NCBI GenBank assembly: GCA_021399445.1
Contig: JAJTUQ010000004.1
Span: 806,001-870,000 of the forward strand
Origin: Xylogone sp. PMI_703
Taxonomy: Eukaryota > Ascomycota > Leotiomycetes
DNA: 64,000 nucleotides
Direction of reading: 5' to 3'
Shown: piece by piece, positions 37,058-50,563 of the stretch
Numbering within the stretch: the first letter of the stretch is position 1
Layout: every line of letters begins with the position of its first letter
The notes under the pieces: generated by a model
The model's database searches: none
Told to the model about the DNA's origin: nothing
What the model saw: only the letters and a program-made list of their open reading frames with translations
Made by a program: the position numbers and the translations under genes

Positions 37058-37177
37058 TCCTCTGGCACTTGCTCCGCCATCTATGGCTAGTGTGGTGGTC
37101 AGGGATGAACAGGTCCAACCTGCTATTCATCCAGCACCTGTAAATATTCCAACCACTACTACTCCCAATGCTTGTAA
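37058..37177 (+). pseudogene. Decayed CBM1 remnant behind the GH11 stop codon
   Basis: Frame from 37058: SSGTCSAIYG, stop, CGG-G, stop, TGP, later CKYSN-YYSQCL and a final TAA at 37175. This is the cellulose-binding CBM1 pattern with the expected Gln replaced by TAG (37088-37090) and the expected Trp by TGA (37106-37108), both reachable by C-to-T/G-to-A changes. A Ser-rich linker remnant (36988-37050) lies between, in the frame of the xylanase; the CBM is in another frame, so at least one indel also occurred. The GH11 enzyme therefore once ended in a CBM1. Confidence 0.7.
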
Positions 37178-38330
37178 ATATGGAGAACACTTTCGATAAT
37201 GATCCCTACCATAGTATATGTTCCGATTCAATTTACATATATTCTTTTGCTTTAAGTCTTCCAATCTAAATCTCTCCCTATCATCACACTGATGATAATA
37301 TTAATTCCGTGATATCGAAGAATGCTAAATCAGCCGATCTCATCCGTGGTTCCAAGTTCTTGTTGATATTATAGATCGGTTCCGAAAGGTTTTCTATAAA
37401 ACAAAGCACTGTAGAGCAACCAGCAGTGCAGCCCCTCCAAGTAACTTAGCACTTACAGGCCCACCTCGCAACAACTCGAGTACCGCTGGCATCAAAGCCT
37501 TGTGCGTGACGCCTTAGAATATGCAAGTATGTGTTATTCAAATTCGTCCTCGTATATTGATGGATAAAGTTACTCATTTGCCTAAACTGTGAGCCGTATC
37601 TCTTAAACCCAGCAATTAAACTGTATACGCTGCCACTGGAAATGAATCAACAAGTCCTCGAGATCACGTTCGGTGCTGCGTGCAGAAGAGAGGATGTCAA
37701 GCAAGTAAATGCAAGTTGTACTGCCCCGAGAATTCCGATGGCGCTGGACGCAGCTCCAAGAGATTCCAGTCCAGACAGGCTCAAGCTACTTTCTAGGGAG
37801 CATCCTCCGCCCTTGTCCTTGTTAGCGTAGAGTGTGCCATTCTACTTAAATGGCCGACCTCCCTCTTACTTTCCCGTTTATTCACACCTTTTTCCTACCT
37901 ACATAGTTAGAACCTACACATTGTAAGTATGTTACTGAATCTGCAACTGGAGTACTACAAAACTCCGCAGTCGGGAGTTATGAAGAGAGAGTGTGTATCC
38001 GACTCTAACTCAATCTGACAAGGAGAATAAAATACACTCAAACTGAATCTAGATCTCCAGCCAGACGATTCAACCCTTCCACACTCAAGTCCAGTCGACC
38101 TTAAATCCAGCCAGCTTCCTGCCGGGGCTGCGACTTAATGGTTCCAACGTTGGTCTCCCTTTCCAGGAACCGTTCCAAAGCAGTACATACCTGCCTCTTA
38201 CGGGAGAATGGACACTGTTATCTGACGTTTACGTTGTTTCATTCGCTAGCAGCTTTGCCGCCACTTCCAGCCTGACTATATAGAAGCCAGCCTCGTAAAC
38301 GCCTAAGGATCTGTTTCAAGTAGAAGAGTC
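37178..38330. other. Intergenic stretch before the A+T-rich block
   Basis: No gene supported. A small frame at 37642-37830 has no domain. Composition shifts to strongly A+T-rich near 38.3-38.4 kb. Confidence 0.4.
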
Positions 38331-39394
38331 ACAAGACTGTCATTGTCATGTTTTATTCTTTATTCTAATACACCTTATCCTCATATTTGTGTTATTAACT
38401 AACATTAAGGCTATATTTATAAAAAAAATTATATTAAGTTATTTGCGTCATAGATCACCTCTGAACTATTTCGTCATATTCATATAACCAGAAAAAGTAA
38501 TAACTATATCGAGTGATTCGAGGGAAAAAGCATATGTCTTTATTGACAAAATGAGGAAAGACAATAATAAAATAACGAAAGGATTAAGAATTCATCGTAC
38601 AAACTAAGCCTTATATACTTATAACTCTCGATAATATACAGCAAAAACTAAATACTTTGATATAAACACAAATTCATAATCTTAATTAACATTACTTTAT
38701 TAGTCCATTAAATCATTAATATATTTTATTTAATATAGTTTAACTATTAATCTTTATACAAAAGATACTTATTTCGTTTACAAATTGATGTAAAACGTTA
38801 AAGACAATAAATAAGTTATTCTAAATTCTTTTTTTGAGTTCTCTTAGCTCACTTTCTGGCTTTACTAAGACTAGATCATGATTAACTCTAATAAGGATAA
38901 ACTTCTTAAAAGTGAATATTATAATTATTTATTCTATTAGTAAAAGTATAAAATTATCAATTTAAAGTTATATTAACAAGAAAAAGATTAACTTCAAATC
39001 CGTTTTTAAAGTTATACACAAAGTTTATGTTCCGTTTAGATTATATTTATTTATATTTGAATATTAATATAATAAAAATGATAATAAACTTAAAATGATT
39101 ATATTTATAAACAAAAATTATATAAATATTCTTGATAAAGTATAAACTTAAATAATTTTATATTTTTTAATGAATTATAATATAGTCTTATTATGTAAAG
39201 AATTTCTAGAACTTTTTAATATTTTGTTATTATTTATCAAAAAACTAAAATAATTATTAATTTATATTACATTTAAAAAATTTCTTAAACATAATAAACC
39301 TATTTGTTATCTTTGTCTAAGAATTAAATAAACCTTTACATAAACTATAAGATTCTTATTAATGACTTGATCTTTTCAACTAAAAACTATTAAA
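38331..39394. other. A+T-rich, RIP-like DNA of unknown origin
   Basis: Dominated by TA/AT words with stops in all frames. Presumably an older, unrecognisable repeat into which the LTR element inserted. The 5-bp target duplication TTAAT at 39395-39399 ends it. Confidence 0.5.
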
Positions 39395-39399
39395 TTAAT

Positions 39400-41893
39400 T
39401 GTTACAACCTTGTAGGGTTATGACAAATGACTTAAGTACAAAGCCTCTATAGCTATTGCCTTAGTTAAATAAATATTAAATAAGACAGTTATCAAGGTCT
39501 TAATTATAATATCGTTAATATTATTGTATTATTAATATTAACGAAAAGATAACATAATTCCCGGTCTACCCACACACCTAGTCCACTTGTATACTCTCCC
39601 ACCAAATCATCAATTCCATTAACACCACCATTTTTACCATATTATTTTTTGACCACAACACACTCCAATGCCTCGAAATAATAGTCCACAGCAAGAAGGA
39701 AAAATCCTTCTTGCTATAAACACATTAAAAACTAACCAAATCTCGTCAGTAAGGACTACAGCATATACTTTTGATGTTCTTACTTTTACTTTGTGTAATC
39801 AGTACCATAGTCAGGTTCAACAACTTACCACTTACACCAAATCTTTCAAGATAACTCAATTAAAAAAAGAATCACTTGAAAATTAAATAATATTTATGGG
39901 CAAACGAGAATTACCTCTCAGGCCTTCAGATATACAATCTATAACTAATGTACTGATTTCAGAGTATAATAAACTTACTTCTCCTTCTTCTGTAGACAAG
40001 AATTAATTTAATGATTATTTAAAGTACTATCCTGGGCTAAAAACCAAATATATATGTCGATATAACTACAAACGAGCAAAATGTGAAAATCTGAAAATTA
40101 TATAACAATAGTTTGAAAAAGTAATAAAAATAAAGGTATAATATAACATTTTGGATAAGGATATTTATAATTTCGATGAAATAAACTTTATTATAAGTAT
40201 AATTACTATAACTAAAATAGTTATATTATCTGACTATTTTAGTAAACTTTTATTTTTAAAATTAAAAAATTATGAATAAATTATAATTATTAAAGTTATA
40301 AATACTTCAAGAAAGATTATATCAACTTTAATTATATTCAAAGAAAAGTATAAACTTAAGAAATAAGAAAATAATTTGTTAAAAAGTTAACAAATTAAAA
40401 TAAATAATAATAAATAGATAAATAATATAATTAACTTAAATTAACTTTAAGAAACCTTTAATCTATATATTAAGTCATATACTAAAGATAAATATTATAT
40501 ACTAATCTTTAATAATTATAAAAATTATATAATCCCTGAATTTGATCAATATTATATTCAGAATTATATTATTATTATTTATATACCTTTATATTTATCT
40601 TATATTCTTTAATTACTAAATATGAATTGTTTTTCGGTTTTGAAATATATATATAGTATTGAAGTTCAAAGTAAAGTTTACTTAAATATCTATTATATCA
40701 ATAAGTTTGATTTCTTTGAAATATACTTATTTACATATTAAGAAATCTTCAAATCAAACATTATTTGTTCAAGATTTCTAGTAACTAAATTAGTTCTATA
40801 TAATTTACTTCAGGTCATGGCCAAACTGCAAATTGAAGTTAAGAAAACATTTCTTCCTCCAAAGAGTAATTATATTAATTTTATAATATTATAATTTTTA
40901 GTAATACTTCGAAATATAATATAACTACAAAAATAATACTAAAATATTAACAAAAAGCTTAAATAACAAAAAAGTCTTTCTATATTAACTAAAGTTATAC
41001 TTAGCCAATTAATAAAAAGATACAAAATGACTATATATAATATAATATTTTTAGCCAAAAAAGTAAAATAATTAAAGACTATTAATGAATTAATTCAAAA
41101 AAAGCTTATAAAGTCAAGAAAACGAATAATTAAGAAAAATTTTATAATAACTAAAAAAGCCTTTACAAATGAGGAGGTTAGTACAGAAATCTATAAAATA
41201 ATAAAACCAAGAAATCTTATCTTACCTTTAATAACTGGTCAAGTTCTTGTACGATAACCATTAAAATGTTTAAGGTATAGAATTATAAAGTATCGAATAA
41301 CTAAATATCTTAATTTAATTAATTATTAAATATATTTTAATATACATTATTTATAATTAAATATTTGAAGTTAAATAGTAAATATAATAAGAAAGTACAT
41401 GAGTAGATTGGGTATATAGGTAGACCAGGAATTACATTAATATAAGTTCAACATTAGTATTATAAAAAGGGTTATATAAGTTAAAAAATAATATTATTAA
41501 AATTATAATATTAACTTTTTGATTATATTAACTAAGTAATAATATTATCAGAGAAATAATATTACTTTTCTGTTTATGTTAACAATTTACTTATATATAC
41601 AAAAAGTTAATACTAATGATTAAGCAAATACTTAGATTAGATAAACAGATCCCATGGATCCCATGGATCCCAGGAAGATTGATGAGATCAATAAGACTCA
41701 AAGGAAATTCATTCTCTATATAAGTAAATAGAACTCACAGTAGATAAGAGCTTTATGCTTAACTTAATTGATTTATAATATATTTATATTTTATAATAAT
41801 TACCTTAAAGCCTTGTGAAACTATTCTCTTGCCCTTTACCTTTATCTATCATTTGAGTGATAGATAACCCCATACTTTTGTAGGAATATTACA
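39400..41893 (+). repeat. 5' LTR, interrupted by a pogo-like insertion
   Basis: LTR sequence is 39400-39551 plus 41438-41893, 608 bp in all. It contains the tandem CCATGGATC motif near 41650 and an inverted repeat CTATCATTTGAGTGATAG near the 3' end, both shared with the other LTR. It ends GTAGGAATATTACA. Confidence 0.9.
39552..41437 (+). mobile_element. Pogo/Fot1-like DNA transposon, copy 1 (plus orientation), RIP-degraded
   Basis: 1,886 bp with terminal inverted repeats starting ACATAATTCC.GGTCTACC, flanked by TA (39550-39551, 41438-41439). A transposase relic is readable: the N-terminal HTH_psq part RNNSPQQEGKILLAINTLK (from 39668), then a CENP-B-type HTH trace (PGLKTKYICRYNYKRAKCEN), a DDE segment IYNFDE near 40160, PEFDQYY, and a C-terminal VMAKLQIEVK. 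Stops and A/T substitutions riddle all of it. This is the family of Fot1/pogo transposons common in ascomycetes. Confidence 0.88.
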
Positions 41894-42744
41894 CTTTGAG
41901 TACCTTGAAACTCGAAGGTACCATGACCGAAGAATCATTAGTACCCCTAACTCCTGGAGTAGACTAGAACTAACAACTTAACTTCGTGAAAAAGAAACTT
42001 GAGTTAAGAAAGATTAAAAAGTATTGTAATAAGAAGATCAAGCTAAAGATATTTCTGTTTCAGGTCTACTTTTACTTATCCTTATATAAGCAAATATTCA
42101 AGAATGACTTCGAAAAGATTATTTGGATAATCTTTTATTTTGACAGTAAAATATTATAATAAATCTTTCTATATATTGAAAATACAGAAAAATATCCACT
42201 GGGACATGAGGATAAATAGTAGGATATTATTAATATTTTCAAATCTGTCGACAACTTTGAAGAAGAATTGAAAAGAGTTTTTGGTGATTTTCATAAAACA
42301 GATAAAGCAGAATAACAATTGTATATCTTTAAACAAATTAGATTTACAACAATATACAATACCAGATTCAGGTAATTAAGTAATCTGATTAACTGGGAAG
42401 ATAAAGCTCTTATGTTTTGGTATTATAAGAGATTTAAGGAATTAGTCAAAGACGAATTAGCTCGAATTAGACTTTACCTGGACATTTTGCTAAAACAAAT
42501 AAAAGAGACTGAAGAAATTGACAATTTTTAATATGAATGATATATAGAAAAAAAAAGAAAAATTCTTTATTCCTTATAGACAAATAAACAGAAAAGCCAC
42601 GTCAATGATCGAGGGGACTCAATGGACTTTGATAAGATTATAGGAGGAAAAAGATAAAATCTTAAGAATTATAACAAAGGATTATTTAAAAGAAAAAATA
42701 AGTATAATCTGTTTCCTGAGTAATACAAAGAAAGGAGAGAAAAG

Positions 42745-45700
42745 AAACTTTATTACAAATGTGGATAAGTTAGACATATTGCTTGAAAATATAATAATAA
42801 GGAAAAAGGAAAGTTAAAGGAGGCCAGGACTATGTTTATAGTGTCCTTGGCTAAAGATAACAAATTTTATAGTTCAGAGGATACTTTATTAATAGGAAAG
42901 AGTAACTTTGATGAGTTATTAGAAGATGTTAAAGATTAGTCCGTGGACCAGATCTTATGAATTTTTCTTACAGAAAACTTTACGACAGAAGTTTATTATA
43001 ATGTTAAAAGTACAACGTCTTCAGGAGTCTTCTCTCTAACCATGAGTAAGCTAAATGTCTTAATATCAGCTGCAGAAGAAGTAGAACGACAGAACTTGGA
43101 AATTATTCACTTTGACAATTTTCTCTTTGAGGAATATTAAGACATAGCTGACTTACCAGATCCCTTTTCCCCAAGGACTATAGGAAGAATACCAATAACT
43201 CGTGAAGAAACCAGGCCTGGATTCTTTAGTATACTAGACTTGAAAGATATATTTTATCAAGTATAAGTCGAGGAAACCTTAATTAAAACAGACGTCAATA
43301 AACTAATATTCAGCGTTATATTGTAGGATTCACCGAAAGGAAAAGGATATGTTAAGATTTCATTAGTATATTTTTTATACATAATACTTAAGATATTAGA
43401 ACTTAACCAAAGAATGACAAAGGAATCTTTTCGGAAAGTTTTCTGGGGCTCTGAACTTTTTAACCATATAGAACAAGAGGATTTCATCGCCTAACTTTAC
43501 TAGACAAATAAGTTATAAGTAAGCAAAAGAATGATATTAGTTGGAATAGCTTTTTATCCTGAAAGAAGTTATGTAGAAACCTGGAGATTAGTTAAAAGAA
43601 ATATTCTTTAAGATATGTTATTTTAGCGAGATAAGCTTCTTTAATACAGAATATGGAAATTAAGAATAATAATTAAGATTGTATGATTTAACTTCAAAAA
43701 AATCGTTATTAGTAAATTGTACTATGATGACTTAGTATTTTATTCTTTGGGAAAAAATATATAATTATCCTGTCAAGACTCTTATGCCTAGGTTATATAT
43801 CATGAAGACCAAGAAAGGATGTACTAAGCCAGGAAGGAAGTATGTCAAGAAATAATTTTTTATATAGAATATCGAAAATAATATTATAGTTATAGGATAA
43901 GTTATTATTATGAGTTTAACGACGAATGGATGTTCTTTAAAAAGTATGTTAATAACCTGTTCAACCTGAGAAAGCTTAAAGTAAAGAAGATATTATCTTA
44001 GATGATTCAAGAAAAGGAATTTAATACAGAATTTGCTTCTGATGTGTTTATGGCTAGCAAAAAAGAAGTTATCTGGTTAGATGTTAAGTTTGATAACAGA
44101 AACCTTAGAACTTTAGTAAATTCAGGAAACTAGATTAACCTAATTTCATCATGAGTTATTAAAATGATAGATGTATAGACTGAAGTCTATAATTAGCTTT
44201 TACGAATGATTAACAGTTTATTAATAAAAGAAGAAATGTTCGCCAGAATTAAATCTTTTACTATAAAGATTAAAAATTACCAAGAACAAATCTGGTTTGA
44301 GGTTTTCTTCTTTGGAAAGGAAAATATTATCTTAAGACAACTTTAGTTAAAATTCTATAACTTAAACATTAATTGGAAAATAAAAAAATTAATATTTAAA
44401 TGTTATTACAGTGTTAAACTAAAGGAATAGTTTACATAAGATGTTTTTGTTGTTAAATTTACTCAGGATAATCTTCAGAATAAACTGGACATTCTCCTGG
44501 AAGAATATTAAGATTATCATAAATTATTTACTTTATGACTAAAGGATATAGTTTTATCCTTACACAAAGAATAGGATCATGAAATCATTCTCCAGGAAAA
44601 TATAACCTTTTCGTACAGACTTATTTATGGAATGAATCCTGCCAAGGATAAGATCCTGAGGGAGTGACTAGATGAGTAAACTGTGAAGAGTTTCTATAAG
44701 GAGTCAAGCTTTTTGTGGGGAATATCATTAATATAAGTATTAAAGTCAGACGATTTCTGGGGAAGATTATATAGAGATTATAGAAATTTAAACAGTAAAA
44801 TTATAAAAAACAAATATTTATTATTTTGTATTAACAGTATATGAGATATGCTTATTAGAGTTAGATATTTCACGAAATTAGATTTTGTTGTAGGATTTAA
44901 CTTAATAAGGATCAAGGAAGGACATGAATAATATATTGTTATTCAAACTAAATATGGACTTTATGAATTATTAGTCATATTTTTTGGTTTAACAAATATA
45001 CTGATAATTATGCAGAAAGTAAGTAATACGATTTTGAGACTATATTTGGATTATTTTATAATAATATATTTGGATAACATTTTGATTTATTCTAAGATGT
45101 TGGAAAAATATAGATAATATATTCGTACTGTACTTAAGGTATTAATTGATAACGACATAAAGTGTAAGTTAATTAAATGTTAGTTTAACGTGATAGAAAT
45201 GAAATTCTTAAGTGAAATAGTTTTGGACAAAGAATTCTGAATAAACTTGGAGAAAGTAAAAGTTATTAAAGAATGGCTTATTCTAAAGATAATCAAAGAA
45301 GTTTAATAGTTTAACAGACTTATTAATTACTATAGATGTTATATAATAATTTACTTAAAGTTAATTAGTCTGTTGACAGAATTAACGAAGAAAGATATAC
45401 CTTTTGTTTGGGAAGAGAGGCAAGAGAGAACTTTCCAAGAAGTTAAAGATTAGTTCGACAAAGACTGAATACTGGCCTATATTGATCTTGAGAAATTATA
45501 CTTGTTAGAAACAGATGCCTCAAGAAGGGCATTAAATAAAGTCTTGTCATAAAAGAATGACAAAGGATATTGGAGGCTGGTAGCCTTCCATTCTTGAAAA
45601 TTTATTCTAACAGAATTAAATTATGATATCTACGAGAAGGAATTCTTGGTTATTGTAAATTACTATAAGTATTAGAAGGTTTACTTATATAATATTAAAT

Positions 45701-47390
45701 ATTTATTCGAGATTTTATCAGATTACAAGAATTTAATAATCTTTATGATTATTAAAGATTTTAACAATAAATAAGTATATTAATATAAAACATTAATATA
45801 ATACAATTTCAGAATTCGCCATGTCCAAGGATCAGAAAATGTTAGGGCTAATGTTCTGAGTAAGTAACTAGATTATATAGAAGGAAGTTCTAAGTAAAAA
45901 TTCATTATGTTTAAGAAAGAAAATAATATTTTACACTTTAACTATGTATAAATATTAGTGGTTATATAAATTATTGACAAAGAATAACTAGAAAAGATCA
46001 AGTTAGTCATTACAGAAGAGAAAGAAATTTCTAAGGATCTTGAGGTTAGTTAGCTCAAGGATTAGGAATTTCTGGGCATTTGGCTAAAAGACAGGAGAAT
46101 ATTCATTTTATTAGTAATTGTCCAAGAGTTTATGAAAGAATAACATAAATTACTTATGTATGGTCATCAAGGAATTACAAAGACTAAGAACTGACTATAA
46201 TAAGAATTCTTTATCTTAAAACTTTAGTAAAAAGTTATTAAAGTTATTAATAACTATAACATTTGTTATAGGACTAGAATATCAAGAAAAAAACTTATAA
46301 GATAATTAATGTCTTTTCAGATATTAGAAAAACCTTGGACTTTTATTTCATAAGATTTTATCACAAAATTATCCTTATCAAGAAATGTTAATAGACTGGA
46401 TGAAGATTACTATAACTTAATCCTTATTATAGTCGATAGACTTACAAAGTACTTTATTATATTATTATAGAAGGAAATATGGATAACCAAAGATTTAACA
46501 GAAATTATGATTTCCAGGGTTATAGTGGACTATAGTATTCTAGCAGAAATTATTTTGGACAAAGATAAGCTTTTTATGTTGAAATTCTAAGAAGTAATCT
46601 GTAAGAGATTAAGTATTAAAAAAAAAATTATTATAAAAGGATAAGCTCAGACAGATAATCAGACTGAGTAAGTAAACCAGATCATAAGAGCTTATCTTTG
46701 TTGTTATATAAATTATAAGTAGTCAAATTGGAAAGATCTTTTATTAATAGTGTAATTAATGTATAATAATGTAAAAAGCAAAACTATAAAAATTATACTT
46801 TTCTTTGCGAATTATGATTATAAAGCTCAAATCCACTTTATAAAAGTAAAAATAAGAAATATTTCCAAGATAGTTAAATAATAAATAGACAAATTAGAAA
46901 AAATCTATAATTACTTAAAGTATAATATCAAATTTATACAAAAACATATAAAGAAATATTATGATCAAAAGTATAATATAGAACTTAAGCTCGAAAAAAG
47001 GGATAAAGTTTATATTATCTGTAGATTTATTAAAACAATAAGATTAAACGATAAATTAGACTAGAAAAAGATTAAATTATACAAAATCAAAAAAAAACTA
47101 AGAAATCTGATATATAAACTAAAACTCTTTAACATTATGTGAATATATTTAGTATTTTATGTAGTTATACTAGAAAAAGTATTACCAAGATCGTCATCAG
47201 CTTTGGACTTAAAGTTAGAATAAGACTTAAATATAGAAAAGGAAGTCAAAGAAATCTTAGACAATAAGTTAATAAAGAACAAAAAATAATATTTAGTCAG
47301 ATAGAAAGAATAAGAAGAATACAGATAGTTAGATACCTAGGAACTAAAGAAATACCTTATTAACTTTAGTAAACTCCTGGAGGAGTATAA
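42745..47390 (+). pseudogene. gag-pol relic of the LTR element
   Basis: Domain traces in order: a zinc knuckle at 42745-42785 (first Cys now Tyr, with stops); a protease at about 44070-44150 (LVNSGN in place of the LVDSG-type motif); reverse transcriptase at about 44870-45110 (TKLDFVVGFNLIRIKEG, YGLYELLVIFFGLTN, and YLDN for the catalytic YLDD); RNase H at about 45410-45900 (LLETDASRRA, NYDIYEKEFL); integrase at about 46080-46800 (GHQGITKTKN, ILIIVDRLTKYFI); chromodomain-like tail at about 47190-47390 (EVKEILDNKLIKNK). The 43000-43980 interval between knuckle and protease is long and unassigned. Nothing is translatable. Confidence 0.85.
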
Positions 47391-48064
47391 ATAGGTGAAA
47401 CAAGCCAGGATAGATCAAACAGAATATTAGTATAAGTAAAGAAATCAACGTCGGAGAGAAAGGCCTCGAAAAGCCTAACCTCCGCCGGCTAAGTAATTTC
47501 TGATTATTGTAACATTTCTTTTTCTTTCTTTTTCTCGAGCCTCTCTTTTTCTTCAACAATATCCAGTTTGTTTATGTTTTTTAAATTATAACATAATATC
47601 TCTGTAACTCAAAAACGAAACTGTTTTTTCTGACAGTTTAATCTTAGCAGTTTTGCCTGTGTTTCTAAAGTCTTTTTCTGGGTCTTTTCCCATTTCTGAG
47701 AAAGTTTCTGTTTTTCAGTTACTAAAACTTCCTAGTCCATTGAAGAAAGACCATAAACATTACACTTTGTACTATTCCTAGCTTTAATATATTCCCTGTA
47801 CTATAAAGAATCCAGAGCCACGAAACACATCAGTTTCTTCTTTTTACAACAACTGTAAAAAAACATTTTAACACTAAAAGTTTAAACTCTTGAAATCAGC
47901 TTAGGACAGGCTTCCTTCTTTCTTTTTTGCATTACTTCGTTATAACTCTGTTCAAGACTATACTTAAGGGGCATAATAAAAAAGAAAAAAGAATTGAATT
48001 ATTGTAAAAACTTTCATGTCCTAATTATAAGCTTTAAGACAAAGCTAGGCTAAGAAAGGGATAA

Positions 48065-50558
48065 TGTTATAACTCTGTAAAGTTATGACAAACGACTTAA
48101 GTACAGAGCCTTTATAACTATTGCCTTAGTTAAATAAGTATTAGATAAGACGGTTATTAAGGTCCTGGTTATAGTATTATTAGTATTATCATATTATTAA
48201 TATTAGCAAAAAGATAGTACAAATTCAATACTAGTACTATAAAAAAGGTTGTACAAGCTAAAGGATAGTATTATCAGAATTATAATACTAACTCTTTGGT
48301 TATATTAATTAAGTAATAATACTATTGGAGAAATAATACTACTTTTCTGCTTATGTTAATAATTTGTTTGTACATAACATAATTCCTGGTCCACCTGCAT
48401 ACCCAGTCTACTTATGTACTCTCCCACCATATCTACCATTTAACTTCAAATATTCAACCACAAATAACATATATTAAAATATATTTAGTAATTAACTAAA
48501 TTAAAATATTTGGTTATTTAATGTCTTATAATTCTATACTCTGAGTATTTCGGTGATCGTTGTACAGAAGCCTGATCAGTTGTTGAAGGTGAGGTAAGAT
48601 TTCCTAGTTCTACTATTTCATGGACTTCTGTATTAACCTCCTTATCTATAAAAACCTTTTCAGCTATTGTAGAACTTTTCTTAATTATTCGTTTTCTTGA
48701 CTTTGTAAGCTTTTTTTGAATTAATTCATTAGTAACTTTTAATTATTTTACTTTCTTGACTAAAAATATTATATTATATATAACTATTTCGTATCTTTTT
48801 ATTAATTAACTAAGTATAACTTTGATTAATATAAAAAAATTCTTTTGTTACTTAAGTTTTTTGTTAATACTTTAGTATTATTTTTGTAGTTATATTATAT
48901 TTTGAAATATTATTAAAGATTACAATATTATAGAATTAATATGACTATTCCTTAAAAGAGAAAATGTTTTCTTAACTTTAATTTGTAATTTAGCCATAAC
49001 CCAAAGTAGATTATATAAAACTAATCTAGTTGTTAGAAATCCTGAATAAATAATACTTGATTTAAAGGTTTTTTAATATATAAATAAGTATATTTCAAGG
49101 AAATCAAACTTATCGATATAATGGATATTTAAGTAAACTTTACTTTAAACTCTAGTATTATATATATACTTCAAAACCGAAAAATAATTCATATCTAATA
49201 ATTAAAAAATATAAAATAAATATAAAAATATATAAACAATAACAATATAGTTCTGAATATAATATTGATCAAATTCAAGGATTATATAACTTTTATGACC
49301 ATCAAAAACTAATATACAATATTTACCTTTAGTATATAACTTAATGTATAAATCAAAAATTTCTTGAAGTCAATTTAAGTCAATTGCATTATTTGTTTAT
49401 CCATTATCACTTATTTCAATTCATTAACCTTCTAACAAATTATCTTCTTATTCTTTAAGTTTATGTTTTCCTTTGAATATAATTAAAGTTAATATAATTT
49501 TTCCTAAAATATTTATAACTTCGATAACTATAATTTATTCATAATTCCCTAATTTTAAAAATAAAGATTTACTAAAATAATCAGATAATATAACTACTTT
49601 AGTTATAATAATTATACTTATAACAAAACCTATTTCATCAAAATTGTAGATATCCTTATCCAAAATATTATATTATGTCTTTATTTTCATTATCTTTTCA
49701 AATTATTATTATATGATTTTCGGATTTTCACATTTTACTTGTTTGTAGTTATATTGATGTATATATTTGGTTTTTAGCCCAAAATAATATTTTAAATAAT
49801 CATTAAACCAATTCTTGTTTACAGAAAAAAGAGGAATAAGTTCACTATACTCTGAAATCAGTACATTAACCATAGATCACACATCTGAAGGCCTAGGAAG
49901 TAATCTTCGTTTGCCCATAAATATTATCCAATTTTCAAGCAATTCCTCTTCCAATTAAGTCATCTTGAAGGATTTGGTGTGAGTAATAAGTTGTTGAACC
50001 TGATTATAGTACTAATCACGCAAAGTAAAAGCAAGAACATCAAAAGTATATACTGTAACCTTTACTGACAAGATTTGGTTAGTTTTTAATACGTTTATAA
50101 CAAGAAAAATCTTTCCTTCTTACTGTAGACTATTATTTCGAGGCATTAGAGCATATTGTAATCAAAAAATAATATGGTAAAAATGGTAGTATTGATAGAA
50201 TTGATGATTTGGTGGGAGAGTGTACGAGTGGACCAGGTACGTGGGTGGACCAGGAATTACGTTACAAAAAGTTAGTATTAATGATTAAGTAAGCACCTGG
50301 ATTAGATAAACAGATCTTATGGATCTTATGAATCCCAGGAAGATCGATGGGATCAATAGGACTCGAAGGAAATTCATTCTCTATATAAGTAAATAAAACT
50401 CACAATAAATAGGAACTTCGTGCTCAACTCAATTGATTTACAGCATACTTACATTTCATAGTAACTACCCTAAAGCCTTGTGAAGTTATTCTCTTGCCCT
50501 TTACCTTCATCTATCATTTGAGTGATAGATAACTCTATACCCTTGTAGGAACGTTACA
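48065..50558 (+). repeat. 3' LTR, interrupted by a second pogo-like insertion
   Basis: LTR sequence is 48065-48376 plus 50263-50558, 608 bp, the same as the 5' LTR without its insertion. It ends GTAGGAACGTTACA and is followed by the target duplication TTAAT. Confidence 0.9.
48377..50262 (-). mobile_element. Pogo/Fot1-like DNA transposon, copy 2 (minus orientation), RIP-degraded
   Basis: Again exactly 1,886 bp, terminal repeats ACATAATTCCTGG and its inverse ending CCAGGAATTACGT, flanked by TA (48375-48376, 50263-50264). Sequence is that of copy 1 in reverse: the relic of the transposase start (MPRNN-like) lies near 50146 on the minus strand. Inserted at a different LTR position than copy 1, so it is an independent event and not part of the LTR. 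Confidence 0.88.
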
Positions 50559-50563
50559 TTAAT

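Larger units (their letters stand above)
39400..50558 (+). mobile_element. RIP-degraded Ty3/gypsy chromovirus-type LTR retrotransposon
   Basis: Full-length element: LTRs at 39400-41893 and 48065-50558, both starting TGTTA and ending TTACA, bounded by a perfect 5-bp target duplication TTAAT (39395-39399 and 50559-50563). Removing the nested DNA transposon from each LTR leaves two 608-bp LTRs and a 7.4-kb retroelement. The internal region retains, in order, zinc-knuckle, protease, RT, RNase H, integrase and chromodomain traces, all broken by stops. A purine run AGAAAGGGATAA (48053-48064) directly before the 3' LTR is a plausible polypurine tract. No clear primer-binding site follows the 5' LTR. 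Differences from family consensus are mostly C-to-T/G-to-A, as in RIP. Confidence 0.92.

Noticed and set aside
39668..39886. 72-codon open frame as a separate gene
   Set aside because: It is the surviving N-terminal part of the RIP-degraded pogo transposase.
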